The notes beneath the pieces are model-generated. The model was not told the origin of the DNA, ran no database searches, and saw nothing but the letters and a program-made list of their open reading frames with translations. Position numbers and translations under genes: made by a program. Shown here piece by piece: positions 28,651-37,817 of a stretch of DNA of 64,000 nucleotides. Numbering within the stretch: position 1 is the stretch's first letter; every line of letters starts with the position of its first letter. This stretch comes from Saprospiraceae bacterium (GTDB taxonomy: Bacteria > Bacteroidota > Bacteroidia > Chitinophagales > Saprospiraceae), in NCBI GenBank assembly GCA_027488935.1, contig JAIYAP010000039.1, positions 17,318-81,317 of the forward strand, written 5' to 3'.

Positions 28651-29834
28651 TCATTGGTTATTTTCATCGCCTCTTCATATACCGCCTTGGCAACCGCTTT
28701 GGCTACTTTTTGATCGAGCGAGGCCGGAATAATGTGTTCGCGGGAAGGCCGTTTGACACATTTGGCAATGGCAAGCGCAGCGGCCAATTTCATGGCATTG
28801 GTGATGGTTTTTGCGCGCGCATCGAGGGCACCCCGGAATATTCCCGGAAATCCGAGTACATTGTTTACCTGATTCGGCATATCGCTGCGACCAGTTCCGA
28901 CAATGGCAGCCCCGCCTTTGAGCGCTTCTTCCGGCATAATTTCGGGGGTTGGATTGGCTAAAGCAAGCACCACCGGATTTTTTGCCATCAATTGAATGTC
29001 TTCGGCTTTCAGCAGATTGCCTTCACTTACCCCGATAAATACATCGGCGCCTTTCATGGCATCCAACAAGTTTCCTTGTACATTTTCGTTGTTTGAAAAG
29101 GCGAGCGTTGCCAGTTTGGCATCGTTCAAATCAATCCGGTTGCGGTGCAAAATGCCTTTTCGATCGCATAAAATGATATTCTTTACCGAAATTACCGGGT
29201 CTTTCGTGCCAACACCCTTCAATAGTTTTGCAATGGCAACCCCGGCTGCTCCGGCGCCATTGATCACAATGTTCATGCTGTTGATGTCCTTTTTCAACAC
29301 CTTGGCAGCATTGATTAAAGCGGCCAACACTACGATGGCCGTTCCGTGCTGATCGTCGTGAAAAACCGGGATACCCAAATCCTGCAAACGTTCTTCAATT
29401 TCAAAACTGCGGGGCGCGGCAAAGTCTTCCAGGTTGATTCCGCCAAAAACAGGCGCAATATTGCGAATGGTACGCACAATTTCGTCGGTATCCTGGGTAG
29501 CTAAACAAATTGGGAAAGCATCAATACCCGCAAACTTCTTGAACAACATGGCTTTACCTTCCATGACCGGAATGGCGGCCAAGGCCCCAATATTCCCCAA
29601 TCCCAATACCGCAGAACCATCGCTGATCACCGCTACTGTATTTGACTTAATTGTGTATAGGTAAGCGGCTTCTGGATCTTTCGCAATGGCTTCACAGGGC
29701 GCTGCGACACCAGGAGAGTAAACAGTCGCTAAATCATCTTTGGATTTGACCGGCATCTTGGCATGTACACCGATTTTGCCTTTGAATTTGCGGTGTAAAT
29801 CCAAAGAGGCCTGGTAGTAATCTTTTACGGGCAT
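28647..29834 (-). CDS. malic enzyme, single-domain form
   Basis: The 395-residue enzyme decarboxylates malate to pyruvate with NAD(P)+. It has the N-terminal VYSPGVAAPCEAIA and the NTVAVISDGSAVLGLGNIG loop, the VFHDDQHGTAIV metal-binding segment and an NAD-binding MNIVINGAGAAGVAIAKLL. Many Bacteroidota malic enzymes carry an extra phosphotransacetylase-like domain of about 330 residues; this one ends at about 395 and lacks it. NADP or NAD preference was not judged. Confidence 0.92.
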   Translation of the reverse strand: MPVKDYYQASLDLHRKFKGKIGVHAKMPVKSKDDLATVYSPGVAAPCEAIAKDPEAAYLYTIKSNTVAVISDGSAVLGLGNIGALAAIPVMEGKAMLFKKFAGIDAFPICLATQDTDEIVRTIRNIAPVFGGINLEDFAAPRSFEIEERLQDLGIPVFHDDQHGTAIVVLAALINAAKVLKKDINSMNIVINGAGAAGVAIAKLLKGVGTKDPVISVKNIILCDRKGILHRNRIDLNDAKLATLAFSNNENVQGNLLDAMKGADVFIGVSEGNLLKAEDIQLMAKNPVVLALANPTPEIMPEEALKGGAAIVGTGRSDMPNQVNNVLGFPGIFRGALDARAKTITNAMKLAAALAIAKCVKRPSREHIIPASLDQKVAKAVAKAVYEEAMKITND

Positions 29835-29961
29835 AGCAAGTGGTTGTTATTGTGGTGTGGCAGGGCTGCCTTTTAATTACGGCGCGAATGTAGTCGAGAA
29901 ATTCGACTAGTCCCAAAAATTTTCAAAAAACCATTGTCTATACCAGGAAATATAAATGGGA

Positions 29962-30345
29962 CTATGCCGGATCAGCCACAAACCGAATAGAAAGAGAATT
30001 TACGCAGTGTCGGGTATTTTTTTCGGTAAAACGTTCACCATCAAACACATGCCCCAAATGACCACCGCAATTGGCACAGGTAATTTCTACCCGCTTCATC
30101 CCAAAACTTACATCGGTATGCCGGAGGATGGCACCCGGAATTTCGTCATCAAACGAAGGCCAACCACAATGGCTGTCAAACTTGTCGGAGGAGTTATATA
30201 AAGGTGTATTGCAGCGGCGACAAATAAAAATACCTTTTGCTTTGTGGGTAACGTATTCGCCGGTAAAAGCCCGTTCTGTTCCTTTTTCCGCAATAACGTG
30301 GTGCTCTTCGGGCGTCAGGTCATTCCATTCAGGATGGTTGTTCAT
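29962..30345 (-). CDS. msrB: peptide-methionine (R)-S-oxide reductase, cytoplasmic
   Basis: This 127-residue MsrB reduces the R epimer of methionine sulfoxide in proteins. The zinc site is C42/C45 (CRRC) and C90/C93 (CANC). The catalytic Cys is C114 in RHCVNSLSIRF. C60 in the CGWPSF loop is a candidate resolving Cys. No signal peptide is seen, unlike the second copy at 45790. It stands alone between the malic enzyme and the cytochrome c peroxidase genes. Confidence 0.94.
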   Translation of the reverse strand: MNNHPEWNDLTPEEHHVIAEKGTERAFTGEYVTHKAKGIFICRRCNTPLYNSSDKFDSHCGWPSFDDEIPGAILRHTDVSFGMKRVEITCANCGGHLGHVFDGERFTEKNTRHCVNSLSIRFVADPA

Positions 30346-30435
30346 GCTGTGTTCGATTTGTTATATAATGTTGACTTGCAATTTTAATACAACAAACGCA
30401 CTTTGTAAAAGATCAGAAAAAGCGGGTAAAAATGT

Positions 30436-31371
30436 TCAATTCCGCCAACGATCATCGGTTAATGCCTCTAAAAAGGCCTTCAGGTCCGATTTTTCCTCCA
30501 CACTCAAGCCCAGCGGGCGGGCCAGCAGCGTATCGCGGTTGATGGGATTTTTCACAAATTGGTCGGGCGTATCATAAAACTCGATCACCTGCTCGAGGGT
30601 TTTGAACATGCCATTGTGCATATACGGACCCGTTACCGCTACATTGCGCAAACCCGGCACCTTGAATTTGCCCAAATCAGCAAGATCTTTGGTCTGGTTA
30701 TACCGGCCTTTGTCCTGAAATTCTACGCCATTGTACAAACCTACGTTTCGAAACTCATCGCCCGTAAAATCGGGGGTAAAATGGCAGTCAAAGCATTTGC
30801 CTTTGTTCATAAAGATACGTCGACCGCGCACCGCCGCTGCATCCATGCCATTGGGCTTACCTTTCATATAACGGTCAAAGGGCGTGTTGGACGTTTCCAG
30901 GGTACGGATATAGGCTGCAATGGCCTGACTGACCAATTCAGCATTGGGTGGGGCCTGGAATAACTGCTGAAACAGCACTGCATATTCCGGATGGCGCGTG
31001 AGGCGGGCTTCAATCAAGGCAGGATGGGCGCGCATTTCCAAACTATCCTGAACGGGCATCATAACTTGTTGTTCGAGGGTGGCTGCCCGACCGTCAAAAA
31101 AGAAATGTTCTCTGGAACTCATGTTGGTAATGCCCTGGGTATTGCGCCGCCCCAAGCGCCCCCCTACCCCTTTACTAAACGGCGTAGTGTCCGAAAAAGC
31201 AAAAGCAGGTAAATGACAAGAGCCACAACTAATGGTGCTGTCTTCTGATAAAATTGGGTCAAAAAACAGGCGTTCGCCCAGCGTTTCCACCGTTGGAGGG
31301 GCTATTTGGCTGAATGACAACAGCATACCAAACATACCGATCGCAAACCAAAAGAGTTTTCCTTGTTTCAT
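30436..31371 (-). CDS. di-haem cytochrome c peroxidase family protein
   Basis: The 311-residue periplasmic protein has an N-terminal signal segment (GKLFWFAIGMFGMLLSFSQ). Two c-type haem sites are present: CGSCH at 49-53 and CFDCH at 193-197. GPYMHNGMFKTLEQVIEFYD, with a possible haem-ligand Met, is at about 250. The layout fits CcpA/MauG-type peroxidases that reduce hydrogen peroxide. The gene is divergent from ribB. Confidence 0.9.
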   Translation of the reverse strand: MKQGKLFWFAIGMFGMLLSFSQIAPPTVETLGERLFFDPILSEDSTISCGSCHLPAFAFSDTTPFSKGVGGRLGRRNTQGITNMSSREHFFFDGRAATLEQQVMMPVQDSLEMRAHPALIEARLTRHPEYAVLFQQLFQAPPNAELVSQAIAAYIRTLETSNTPFDRYMKGKPNGMDAAAVRGRRIFMNKGKCFDCHFTPDFTGDEFRNVGLYNGVEFQDKGRYNQTKDLADLGKFKVPGLRNVAVTGPYMHNGMFKTLEQVIEFYDTPDQFVKNPINRDTLLARPLGLSVEEKSDLKAFLEALTDDRWRN

Positions 31372-31500
31372 GCCGCAAAATTAGGCGCTGCTGCTGGAAT
31401 ACCAGCTGATGAAAATCATAACGGTTTGTGAAAAAAATGCTAAAAATGAAACCAGGTCCCGGTATTTCCGAAAATAAGCAGCGAGACCAACAAACAAAAT

Positions 31501-31508
31501 TATCTTTG
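31501..31508 (+). promoter_or_regulatory. TATCTTTG promoter box for ribB
   Basis: TATCTTTG, followed by CCGCCC, lies about 60 bp before the ribB start. No FMN riboswitch was found in the 200 bp upstream. No TTG at the -33 distance was found. Confidence 0.45.
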
Positions 31509-31568
31509 CCGCCCAAAACAACGGTGGCGTCCATAACTTTTTAGACGTCTGTATGTTTAACGACCATT

Positions 31569-32705
31569 ATGTCCGAGCCAATTACATTAAATACCATTGA
31601 AGAGGCCTTGATCGACTTTCGGGCTGGCAAGATCATCATTGTTGTAGACGATGAGGACCGCGAAAACGAAGGCGATTTTGTATGTGCAGCCGAAACGGTT
31701 ACCCCGGAGGTGATCAATTTTATGGCGACCCACGGCCGCGGCCTTATTTGCACGCCCATTGAAGAAAAACGCGCCGATGAATTGGGTTTGAACCTTATGG
31801 TCCATTCCAATACTGCGCTGCACGAAACGGCCTTTACGGTTTCCATCGACCTGATTGGGCATGGATGCTCGACGGGCATCAGTGCTTATGACCGCGCCAC
31901 CGGGATCCGTTATTTAACCGATCCGACGGCAAAAGGAACCGATTATGCACGTCCGGGCCATATTTTCCCACTTCGGGCAAAATCCGGCGGTGTTTTACGG
32001 CGCACCGGTCATACGGAGGCAACCGTCGACCTCGCGCGGATGGCGGGTATGTACCCGGCGGGCGTGCTCGTGGAAATCCTCAATGCCGATGGTACCATGG
32101 CCCGATTGCCGCAACTGCTGGAAATTGCCAAGCAACACGACCTTAAAATCATTTCCATCGATGACCTGGTGGCCTATCGCATGCGCAGCGAACGCCTGGT
32201 AAAACGGGAATTGGAAATGAACATGCAAACCATTTATGGCGAATTTGAAGCCATTGTATATACCGATGTGGCCAGTGGTGACACCCATTTAGTGTTAAAA
32301 AAAGGCAGCTGGGCCGACGATGAACCCGTGCTGGTACGCATGCACTCCTGGTCGGAAACAGGCGGTATTCTCGGCAATTTATTGGCCGATTATGGCACGC
32401 AAATCTCCTCGGCACTGCAAGAAATCGCCAAAAATGGCAAAGGTGCTTTTGTGTACCTGCGTCAGGGCGACAAAGCGAATTTACTTGCTAAGTTGAAGTA
32501 TTACAAGCAGTTAGCCGATGAAGGCTCGGCCGATAAATTTGAATTGCATACCAATTTGGGCAAAAAAGACTTCGGTGTTGGCGCCCAGATTTTGCGGGAT
32601 TTGAAAATATCAAAAATCCGACTGCTCACCAACCATCCCAAGCCCCGCACCGGCTTTATCGGGTACGGATTGGAGGTTGTGGAGAATTTGAAAATTGGGG
32701 AGTAA
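31569..32705 (+). CDS. ribB: DHBP synthase with degenerate GTP cyclohydrolase II domain
   Basis: The 378-residue protein has an N-terminal 3,4-dihydroxy-2-butanone-4-phosphate synthase domain (about 1-205) with an intact active site: DDEDRENEGDF at 27-37, TAFTVSIDL at 88-94 and RPGHIFPLRA through HTEATVDLARMAG at 128-160. The C-terminal domain aligns with GTP cyclohydrolase II. However, the Cys ligands of the zinc site are replaced (W261-SETGG for CxTGD; LADYG at 271-275 for RCDCG) and the EGRG loop is QGDKANLL. It should make the riboflavin four-carbon precursor only; GTP cyclohydrolase II activity must come from elsewhere. Such RibBA-like proteins with an inactive second domain are known in other bacteria. 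Confidence 0.88.
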   Translation: MSEPITLNTIEEALIDFRAGKIIIVVDDEDRENEGDFVCAAETVTPEVINFMATHGRGLICTPIEEKRADELGLNLMVHSNTALHETAFTVSIDLIGHGCSTGISAYDRATGIRYLTDPTAKGTDYARPGHIFPLRAKSGGVLRRTGHTEATVDLARMAGMYPAGVLVEILNADGTMARLPQLLEIAKQHDLKIISIDDLVAYRMRSERLVKRELEMNMQTIYGEFEAIVYTDVASGDTHLVLKKGSWADDEPVLVRMHSWSETGGILGNLLADYGTQISSALQEIAKNGKGAFVYLRQGDKANLLAKLKYYKQLADEGSADKFELHTNLGKKDFGVGAQILRDLKISKIRLLTNHPKPRTGFIGYGLEVVENLKIGE

Positions 32706-32755
32706 GTGCGCTAGGCATTTAAAAACAACCATAATTGTTATTTTTGCGTCATCAC

Positions 32756-33511
32756 ATGGAAAAGCAGCAAACGGTACAACCGTACAATAGCGGCGAAGGC
32801 AAAAAAGCCGAAGTCGAACAAATGTTTGATAAAATAGCCCCGCGGTATGATCTGCTCAACCGGGTTTTGTCGTTGGGCATTGATGTATCGTGGCGTAAAA
32901 AAGCCATTGGTTATCTGAACGGCCGAGAAGGCATGGACATTCTGGATGTTGCAACCGGCACCGCCGATGTAGCCTTGATGATGGCCAAAAAATTGAAACC
33001 GAAGAAAGTCATCGGAATCGATATTGCCAACCAAATGCTCGATTTCGGTCGGATTAAAATCAATGCGCAACAGTTGGAAACGCTGGTTACCCTCGAAACG
33101 GGCGACAGTGAAAACCTGCGCTTTGAAGACGAAACCTTTGATGCGGTGACCGTGGCGTTTGGGGTGCGCAACTTTGAAAACCTGGAGAAAGGATTGTCCG
33201 AAATGCTGCGGGTTTTACGCCCTGGCGGACGGGTGGTGATCCTGGAATTTTCCAAACCACATGTTTTTCCATTTAAACAACTATACAATGCATACTTTAA
33301 ATACGTTTTACCCTTCATCGGACGTTTAACAAGTCGGGATGTACGGGCATACACGTATTTGTTCGAAAGTGTGCAAGTATTCCCCGAAGGCGAACGCTTC
33401 CTTCATATTTTAACCAAAACAGGTTACCAAGACCCGATATGCGAAAGATTAACGTTAGGAATTTGCTCCATTTACAGCGCGGTGAAAGCATCCAACGCAT
33501 CCAACAATTAA
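32756..33511 (+). CDS. ubiE: demethylmenaquinone / benzoquinol methyltransferase
   Basis: The 251-residue class-I AdoMet methyltransferase completes menaquinone synthesis. The start chosen is ATG 32756 (MEKQQTVQPYNS); an ATG 7 codons upstream is less likely. The AdoMet site is ILDVATGTADVAL, followed by VIGIDIANQMLDFG. The UbiE signature covers YDLLNRVLSLGID and VLRPGGRVVILEFSKP. The stop codon overlaps the ATG of the PorT-like gene (TAATG), so the two are translationally coupled. A TATTTTTG box at 32739-32746 lies only 9 bp from the ATG and would give an almost leaderless transcript. Confidence 0.93.
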   Translation: MEKQQTVQPYNSGEGKKAEVEQMFDKIAPRYDLLNRVLSLGIDVSWRKKAIGYLNGREGMDILDVATGTADVALMMAKKLKPKKVIGIDIANQMLDFGRIKINAQQLETLVTLETGDSENLRFEDETFDAVTVAFGVRNFENLEKGLSEMLRVLRPGGRVVILEFSKPHVFPFKQLYNAYFKYVLPFIGRLTSRDVRAYTYLFESVQVFPEGERFLHILTKTGYQDPICERLTLGICSIYSAVKASNASNN

Positions 33512-34209
33512 TGCTTGGCGCCCTGCTCCTGGTGCTGTTGAGCACTTCGGATGTACAGGCGCAATTTAATCAAGGCTCGAACATCAATTACCTCGATTTT
33601 CAGTCCAAACCTTATTATTTTGGGATTACTTTGGGTTATAACCAGAGCAATTTCCGCATTTACCATTCCAAAAATTTTATCCGCAACGACTCTTTCGCCA
33701 CGGTAGAATCGATCAACGGACCGGGTTTTAACCTGGGTATTGTGTCCAATTTGAAAATTGGCGAGTACTTTGACATCCGGTTTTTGCCGACGCTTTCTTT
33801 TGTGGAACGCAACATTCGGTACAGTCCTGCAGGCGATGCGGGTCGCATTATTTCGCGGCCTATTGAGTCTGTTTTGGTCGAATTACCGTTTCAGGTACGC
33901 TATAAATCGGCCCCTTACCACGATTGTCGCTTGTTTGTCATAGCGGGCGTCAAATATTCCTTTGACGTAGCCAGTGATTCGCGCACCCGCCAATCGGCAA
34001 GTCTGGTAAAAATCGCCCCCACCGATTTCCAACTGGAGTATGGTGCCGGCGTGCAGTTCTTCTTCCCTTATTTCATATTTTCTCCCGAGTTGAAAATTTC
34101 GCAGGGCCTTAACAACATCCTGATTTTCAACGACCGCTTGGAGCAAAGTAATGTGATCGAAAAAGTGCTGTCACGCTGTCTGACGATTTCGTTGCATTTT
34201 GAAGGTTAA
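33511..34209 (+). CDS. porT: PorT-like outer-membrane protein (type IX secretion)
   Basis: The 232-residue product begins at ATG 33511 (MLGALLLVLLSTSDVQAQF, a complete signal peptide); earlier starts would put the signal peptide inside ubiE. The mature part is a beta-barrel protein with KPYYFGITLGYNQSNFRIY, YFDIRFLPTLSFVERNIRYS and FFFPYFIFSPELKISQG. PorT/SprT is needed for type IX secretion and gliding, and gene order ubiE-porT is known in Bacteroidota. It fits the type A and type B cargo proteins elsewhere in this window. Confidence 0.85.
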   Translation: MLGALLLVLLSTSDVQAQFNQGSNINYLDFQSKPYYFGITLGYNQSNFRIYHSKNFIRNDSFATVESINGPGFNLGIVSNLKIGEYFDIRFLPTLSFVERNIRYSPAGDAGRIISRPIESVLVELPFQVRYKSAPYHDCRLFVIAGVKYSFDVASDSRTRQSASLVKIAPTDFQLEYGAGVQFFFPYFIFSPELKISQGLNNILIFNDRLEQSNVIEKVLSRCLTISLHFEG

Positions 34210-34248
34210 ACGCAACCTTTTGCATATTTTTGGGGTTGAAACGAACTT

Positions 34249-36222
34249 ATGATCCCACCCAAACAGGTACAGGAAATATTGGATCTCACCCGCATTGAAG
34301 AGGTGATTGAAGATTTTGTTACCTTGCGCAAACGCGGGGTGAACCTGATTGGCCTGTGCCCGTTCCACAACGAAAAATCTCCTTCGTTTAACGTAAACCC
34401 CACCCGCAACATTTTCAAGTGTTTCGGGTGCGGCAAAGGGGGCGATGCCGTGACCTTTTTAATGGAACACGAGCATTTTTCCTACCCCGATGCCCTGCGC
34501 TGGTTGGCCCGCAAATACAATGTGGAAATTCAGGAAATTGTGCGTTCCCCGGAACAGGTGGCGGAAATACAATACACAGATTCCTTATATATTGTAAATG
34601 ATTTTGCACTCCAGCATTTTCAACAGCAATTGTTTGATACCGATGAAGGCAAATCGGTAGCGCTGTCCTATTTCAAACAACGCGGTTTGCGGGAAGAAAC
34701 CATCCGCAATTTTGGACTGGGGTATGCGCCCGACCAATGGGATTTATTGTTAAAAACAGCCAAATCCAAAGGGCATGACCCGGATATGCTGCGCAAACTA
34801 GGCTTGGTCAACCAGGAAGCCACCCGCGATTTTTTCCGTGCGCGGGTGATGTTTGCCGTCCATAATTTATCGGGTAAAGTGGCCGCTTTTGCCGGACGCA
34901 CCATGTCGTCAGATAAAAACACCCCAAAATATATAAATAGCCCGGAAACGGAGATTTATGTAAAAAATAAGATCCTGTACGGGGCTTTTCAGGCCAAAAA
35001 AGCAATTCGGCAAAAAGACGAGTGTATTCTGGTGGAAGGGTACATGGATGTGATTTCCCTGCACCAGGCGGGCATCGAAAATGTGGTGGCCTCCAGCGGC
35101 ACTTCGCTTACGGAAGGCCAGTTGCAACTGATTAAACGCAATACCAATAATTTAAAAATACTATACGATGGCGACCCGGCGGGCATCAAGGCAGCTTTGC
35201 GCGGCCTCGACCTGGCTTTGGAGCAGGATATGAATGTGCGCATTGTATTGCTGCCCCATAAAGAAGACCCGGATAGTTATGTACAAAAGTATGGTGGTGA
35301 AGCATTTACGGAGTTTACCACCCGCGAATCGAAAGATTTTATTTTGTTTAAGACACAGTTATTGCTGGCCGAAACCAAAGGAGATCCGATTAAAAAATCG
35401 ATATTGGTGAAGGATATTGTGGCCAGCATTGCCAAAATACCCGATCCGATCAAGCGGAGCCTGTATTTGCGCGAATGCAGCGCGTTGATGGAGGTGGACG
35501 AAAATGCGTTGGTGAGCGAGATCAACAAACTGATTCAAACTGCCCTGAAGAAAAAGGCCGATAAAGATGCCCGCTCACCAAGCGCGGCTTCTGATTCACC
35601 CGATGTAGCGCCCAATCCTGAATTTCCAACGGCCGACCCGGCCTTGGTAACGCCCCGCGAACGGCCAGTTCAAAAAGGCGATGAATTTCAGGAGCGGGAT
35701 ATTGTGCGCTTGTTGGTGTTGTATGGCGAACAAATGCTGCCCAAAGAACAAATGACCGTGGCGGCTTATATATTGCTGGATATTGAAGAGTCGCTGGATA
35801 CGTTTGATTTCCCCTTGTACGGGCGTTTTGCCCGCGAATACCATCAAATGATCGTCGAAGGAAAATCCGTGGATCGACACTATTTTTTGAACCACGAAAA
35901 TCCGCAGATTTGCGAACTGACCGTGAATATATTGAGTATGCCCTGGGAAATGTCTCCCAACTGGGAGGAGCGCTTCAACAATCCGTTGCAAAACCAGCCC
36001 ATGCCCGATTTGAACTTCGACATCGATGCCCGACAGGCCCTGGATCGGTTTAAACTGCGCAAATTGATGAAAATGTGCGAAATTAACCTCGTGCGCATTC
36101 GGGCCGCCTCCGAGGAGGGTGACATGGATACGATGATGCATTATATGCGGGTACAGCAAAAACTGAATGAATCGCGCAATGAATTGGCGGCCCGGGTAGG
36201 GACCGTGGTGCTGTCGAAGTGA
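34249..36222 (+). CDS. dnaG: DNA primase
   Basis: The 657-residue primase makes RNA primers for replication. The zinc-binding domain has C37-P-F-H40 and C58-F-G-C61. The RNA polymerase core and TOPRIM are clear: VEGYMDVISLHQAG with E262, and YDGDPAG with D306 and D308. A linker rich in Ala, Pro and Ser (about 440-475) leads to the helical C-terminal domain (about 490-657) that binds DnaB. Length is typical. It follows porT by 39 bp. Confidence 0.95.
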   Translation: MIPPKQVQEILDLTRIEEVIEDFVTLRKRGVNLIGLCPFHNEKSPSFNVNPTRNIFKCFGCGKGGDAVTFLMEHEHFSYPDALRWLARKYNVEIQEIVRSPEQVAEIQYTDSLYIVNDFALQHFQQQLFDTDEGKSVALSYFKQRGLREETIRNFGLGYAPDQWDLLLKTAKSKGHDPDMLRKLGLVNQEATRDFFRARVMFAVHNLSGKVAAFAGRTMSSDKNTPKYINSPETEIYVKNKILYGAFQAKKAIRQKDECILVEGYMDVISLHQAGIENVVASSGTSLTEGQLQLIKRNTNNLKILYDGDPAGIKAALRGLDLALEQDMNVRIVLLPHKEDPDSYVQKYGGEAFTEFTTRESKDFILFKTQLLLAETKGDPIKKSILVKDIVASIAKIPDPIKRSLYLRECSALMEVDENALVSEINKLIQTALKKKADKDARSPSAASDSPDVAPNPEFPTADPALVTPRERPVQKGDEFQERDIVRLLVLYGEQMLPKEQMTVAAYILLDIEESLDTFDFPLYGRFAREYHQMIVEGKSVDRHYFLNHENPQICELTVNILSMPWEMSPNWEERFNNPLQNQPMPDLNFDIDARQALDRFKLRKLMKMCEINLVRIRAASEEGDMDTMMHYMRVQQKLNESRNELAARVGTVVLSK

Positions 36223-36268
36223 TTTGGAAATTTTTACGATTGCCCTTACTTTTGAACAAAATAATGTG

Positions 36269-36850
36269 ATGCAAGCAGATTTTGCAAAACCTACCATACC
36301 CAAAAGTCGGAAAAAAATACTGACTTATGATGATTATGCTGCGCTTACTCCGGCAGGTAGCAGCTCCTATGAATTATTAAACGGAAAAATAATCGAAATG
36401 CCTTCCCCTACCCCCGCGCACCAAAGGGTTGCCAGACAATTATTTAAAAAAATGGATGCTTTTGTGGAACTAAACCAGTTAGGTGAGTTGTTTTTTGCAC
36501 CATTGGACACTGTTTTTGACCAAACCAATACGTTTCAGCCGGATATTTTATTTATTTCAAAAAGCCGCAGTGCCATTATTGAAGCAAAAAAAATTGATGG
36601 CGCACCTGATTTGGTCGTAGAAATCTTGTCGGATGGAAATACCGCCAAGGAAATGAGTTATAAAAAATACATCTATGAATCCAGCGGGGTTTTGGAATAT
36701 TGGATTGTAAATTTACTCAAACAGACCGTTACCGTTTATAACAATATAGAAGGTGAGTTGCTGCCTTCCGGCATTTTTCCCCCCTCAGAAAAGGCCATTT
36801 CTCAAATTTTATCCGGCTTTGAGCTGCCTGTAAGCGATCTGTTCGGTTAA
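36269..36850 (+). CDS. Uma2-type restriction-like endonuclease fold protein
   Basis: The start is ATG 36269 (MQADFAKPTIPKSRKK); a start at 36224 is inside the dnaG 3' region. The 193-residue protein matches the Uma2/DUF820 family: YELLNGKIIEMPSPTPAHQ, FQPDILFISKS, then APDLVVEILSDGN and a C-terminal YWIVNLLKQTVTVY. The fold is restriction-endonuclease-like and the D and E residues of PDILF and LVVEI are in place. Function of the family is not established. It lies between dnaG and rnz. Confidence 0.82.
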   Translation: MQADFAKPTIPKSRKKILTYDDYAALTPAGSSSYELLNGKIIEMPSPTPAHQRVARQLFKKMDAFVELNQLGELFFAPLDTVFDQTNTFQPDILFISKSRSAIIEAKKIDGAPDLVVEILSDGNTAKEMSYKKYIYESSGVLEYWIVNLLKQTVTVYNNIEGELLPSGIFPPSEKAISQILSGFELPVSDLFG

Positions 36851-36887
36851 TTTTATTTCCTGAACACGTCCTTGACGAAATTAAAAC

Positions 36888-37817
36888 ATGACACTCACCA
36901 TTTTAGGCAATTCCGCGGGCGGACCGTTCCACGGAAGACATTATACTGCCCATTTTTTACAGGTTGAAAATTCGTATTTCCTGATTGATTGTGGCGAGGG
37001 CACGCAAATGCAAATGTTTCAGTACCGCACCAAAACGGAACGGGTCAACCAGATTTTTATCACCCATTTGCATGGCGATCACATGTTTGGCTTGTTGGGC
37101 CTGATTACCAATTGGTCGCTCAAGGGACGCACGGCGCCTTTGCAGATTTTTGCACCACCGGGCTTAGCGGAATGGATTGAAACGACTTGTCGGGTTTGTT
37201 CGGTACGCCTTCCCTACTCCATCGAGTTTGTGGTGGTAGATGCTTCGGTATCCCAAAAGGTTTTTGAAAATGCTGTTGTGGAGGTTTGGACCGTGCCGTT
37301 GAACCATCGTACTGCCTGTGCGGGCTGGATTTTTAAAGAGAAAGAAAAGCCGCGCAATATCCTGAAAACCAAAATTGACGAATATCAAATTCATTATAGT
37401 TTGATTCCGGGTATTAAAGCGGGCAATGATTTACAATTGCCTGATGGCCAAATCGTTGCAAATGCCGAGTTAACCACACCGCCGCCTCGGCCGCTTTCTT
37501 ATGCTTTTTGCAGCGATACTGCCCCCTCCGATGCGGTAGTAGCGGCAGTAAAAGGTGTGGATGTGTTGTATCATGAGGCTACTTTCACAAACGAACACGT
37601 GGAAGAAGCGCTTATTTCCTTCCATTCAACAGCAGCCCAGGCGGCACAAATTGCTAAAGATTCTGAAGTGGGTCAACTTATTTTGGGCCATTTTTCGGGC
37701 AGATATGCCGATGCGGAACAACATTTAGCGGAAGCACGTGTTATTTTTTCCAATACGATTGCTGCAGAAGAAGGGATACCCATCGAAATTACGGCAAATG
37801 ACGATATTAAAATATGA
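36888..37817 (+). CDS. rnz: ribonuclease Z
   Basis: The 309-residue metallo-beta-lactamase-fold RNase processes tRNA 3' ends, which matters here because the tRNA genes in this window do not encode CCA. The zinc motif is THLHGDHMFGLLG with H60, H62, D64 and H65. Later ligands are in LNHRTACAGW, SDTAPS and LILGHFSGRY. The stop overlaps the subtilase start (ATGA, 37814-37817). Confidence 0.93.
   Translation: MTLTILGNSAGGPFHGRHYTAHFLQVENSYFLIDCGEGTQMQMFQYRTKTERVNQIFITHLHGDHMFGLLGLITNWSLKGRTAPLQIFAPPGLAEWIETTCRVCSVRLPYSIEFVVVDASVSQKVFENAVVEVWTVPLNHRTACAGWIFKEKEKPRNILKTKIDEYQIHYSLIPGIKAGNDLQLPDGQIVANAELTTPPPRPLSYAFCSDTAPSDAVVAAVKGVDVLYHEATFTNEHVEEALISFHSTAAQAAQIAKDSEVGQLILGHFSGRYADAEQHLAEARVIFSNTIAAEEGIPIEITANDDIKI

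Noticed and set aside
31380..31568. FMN riboswitch upstream of ribB.
   Set aside because: None of the conserved RFN-element blocks are present.
33439..33510. Earlier start for the PorT-like protein.
   Set aside because: It would place the signal peptide 24 residues inside the protein; the ATG at 33511 gives a clean signal peptide.
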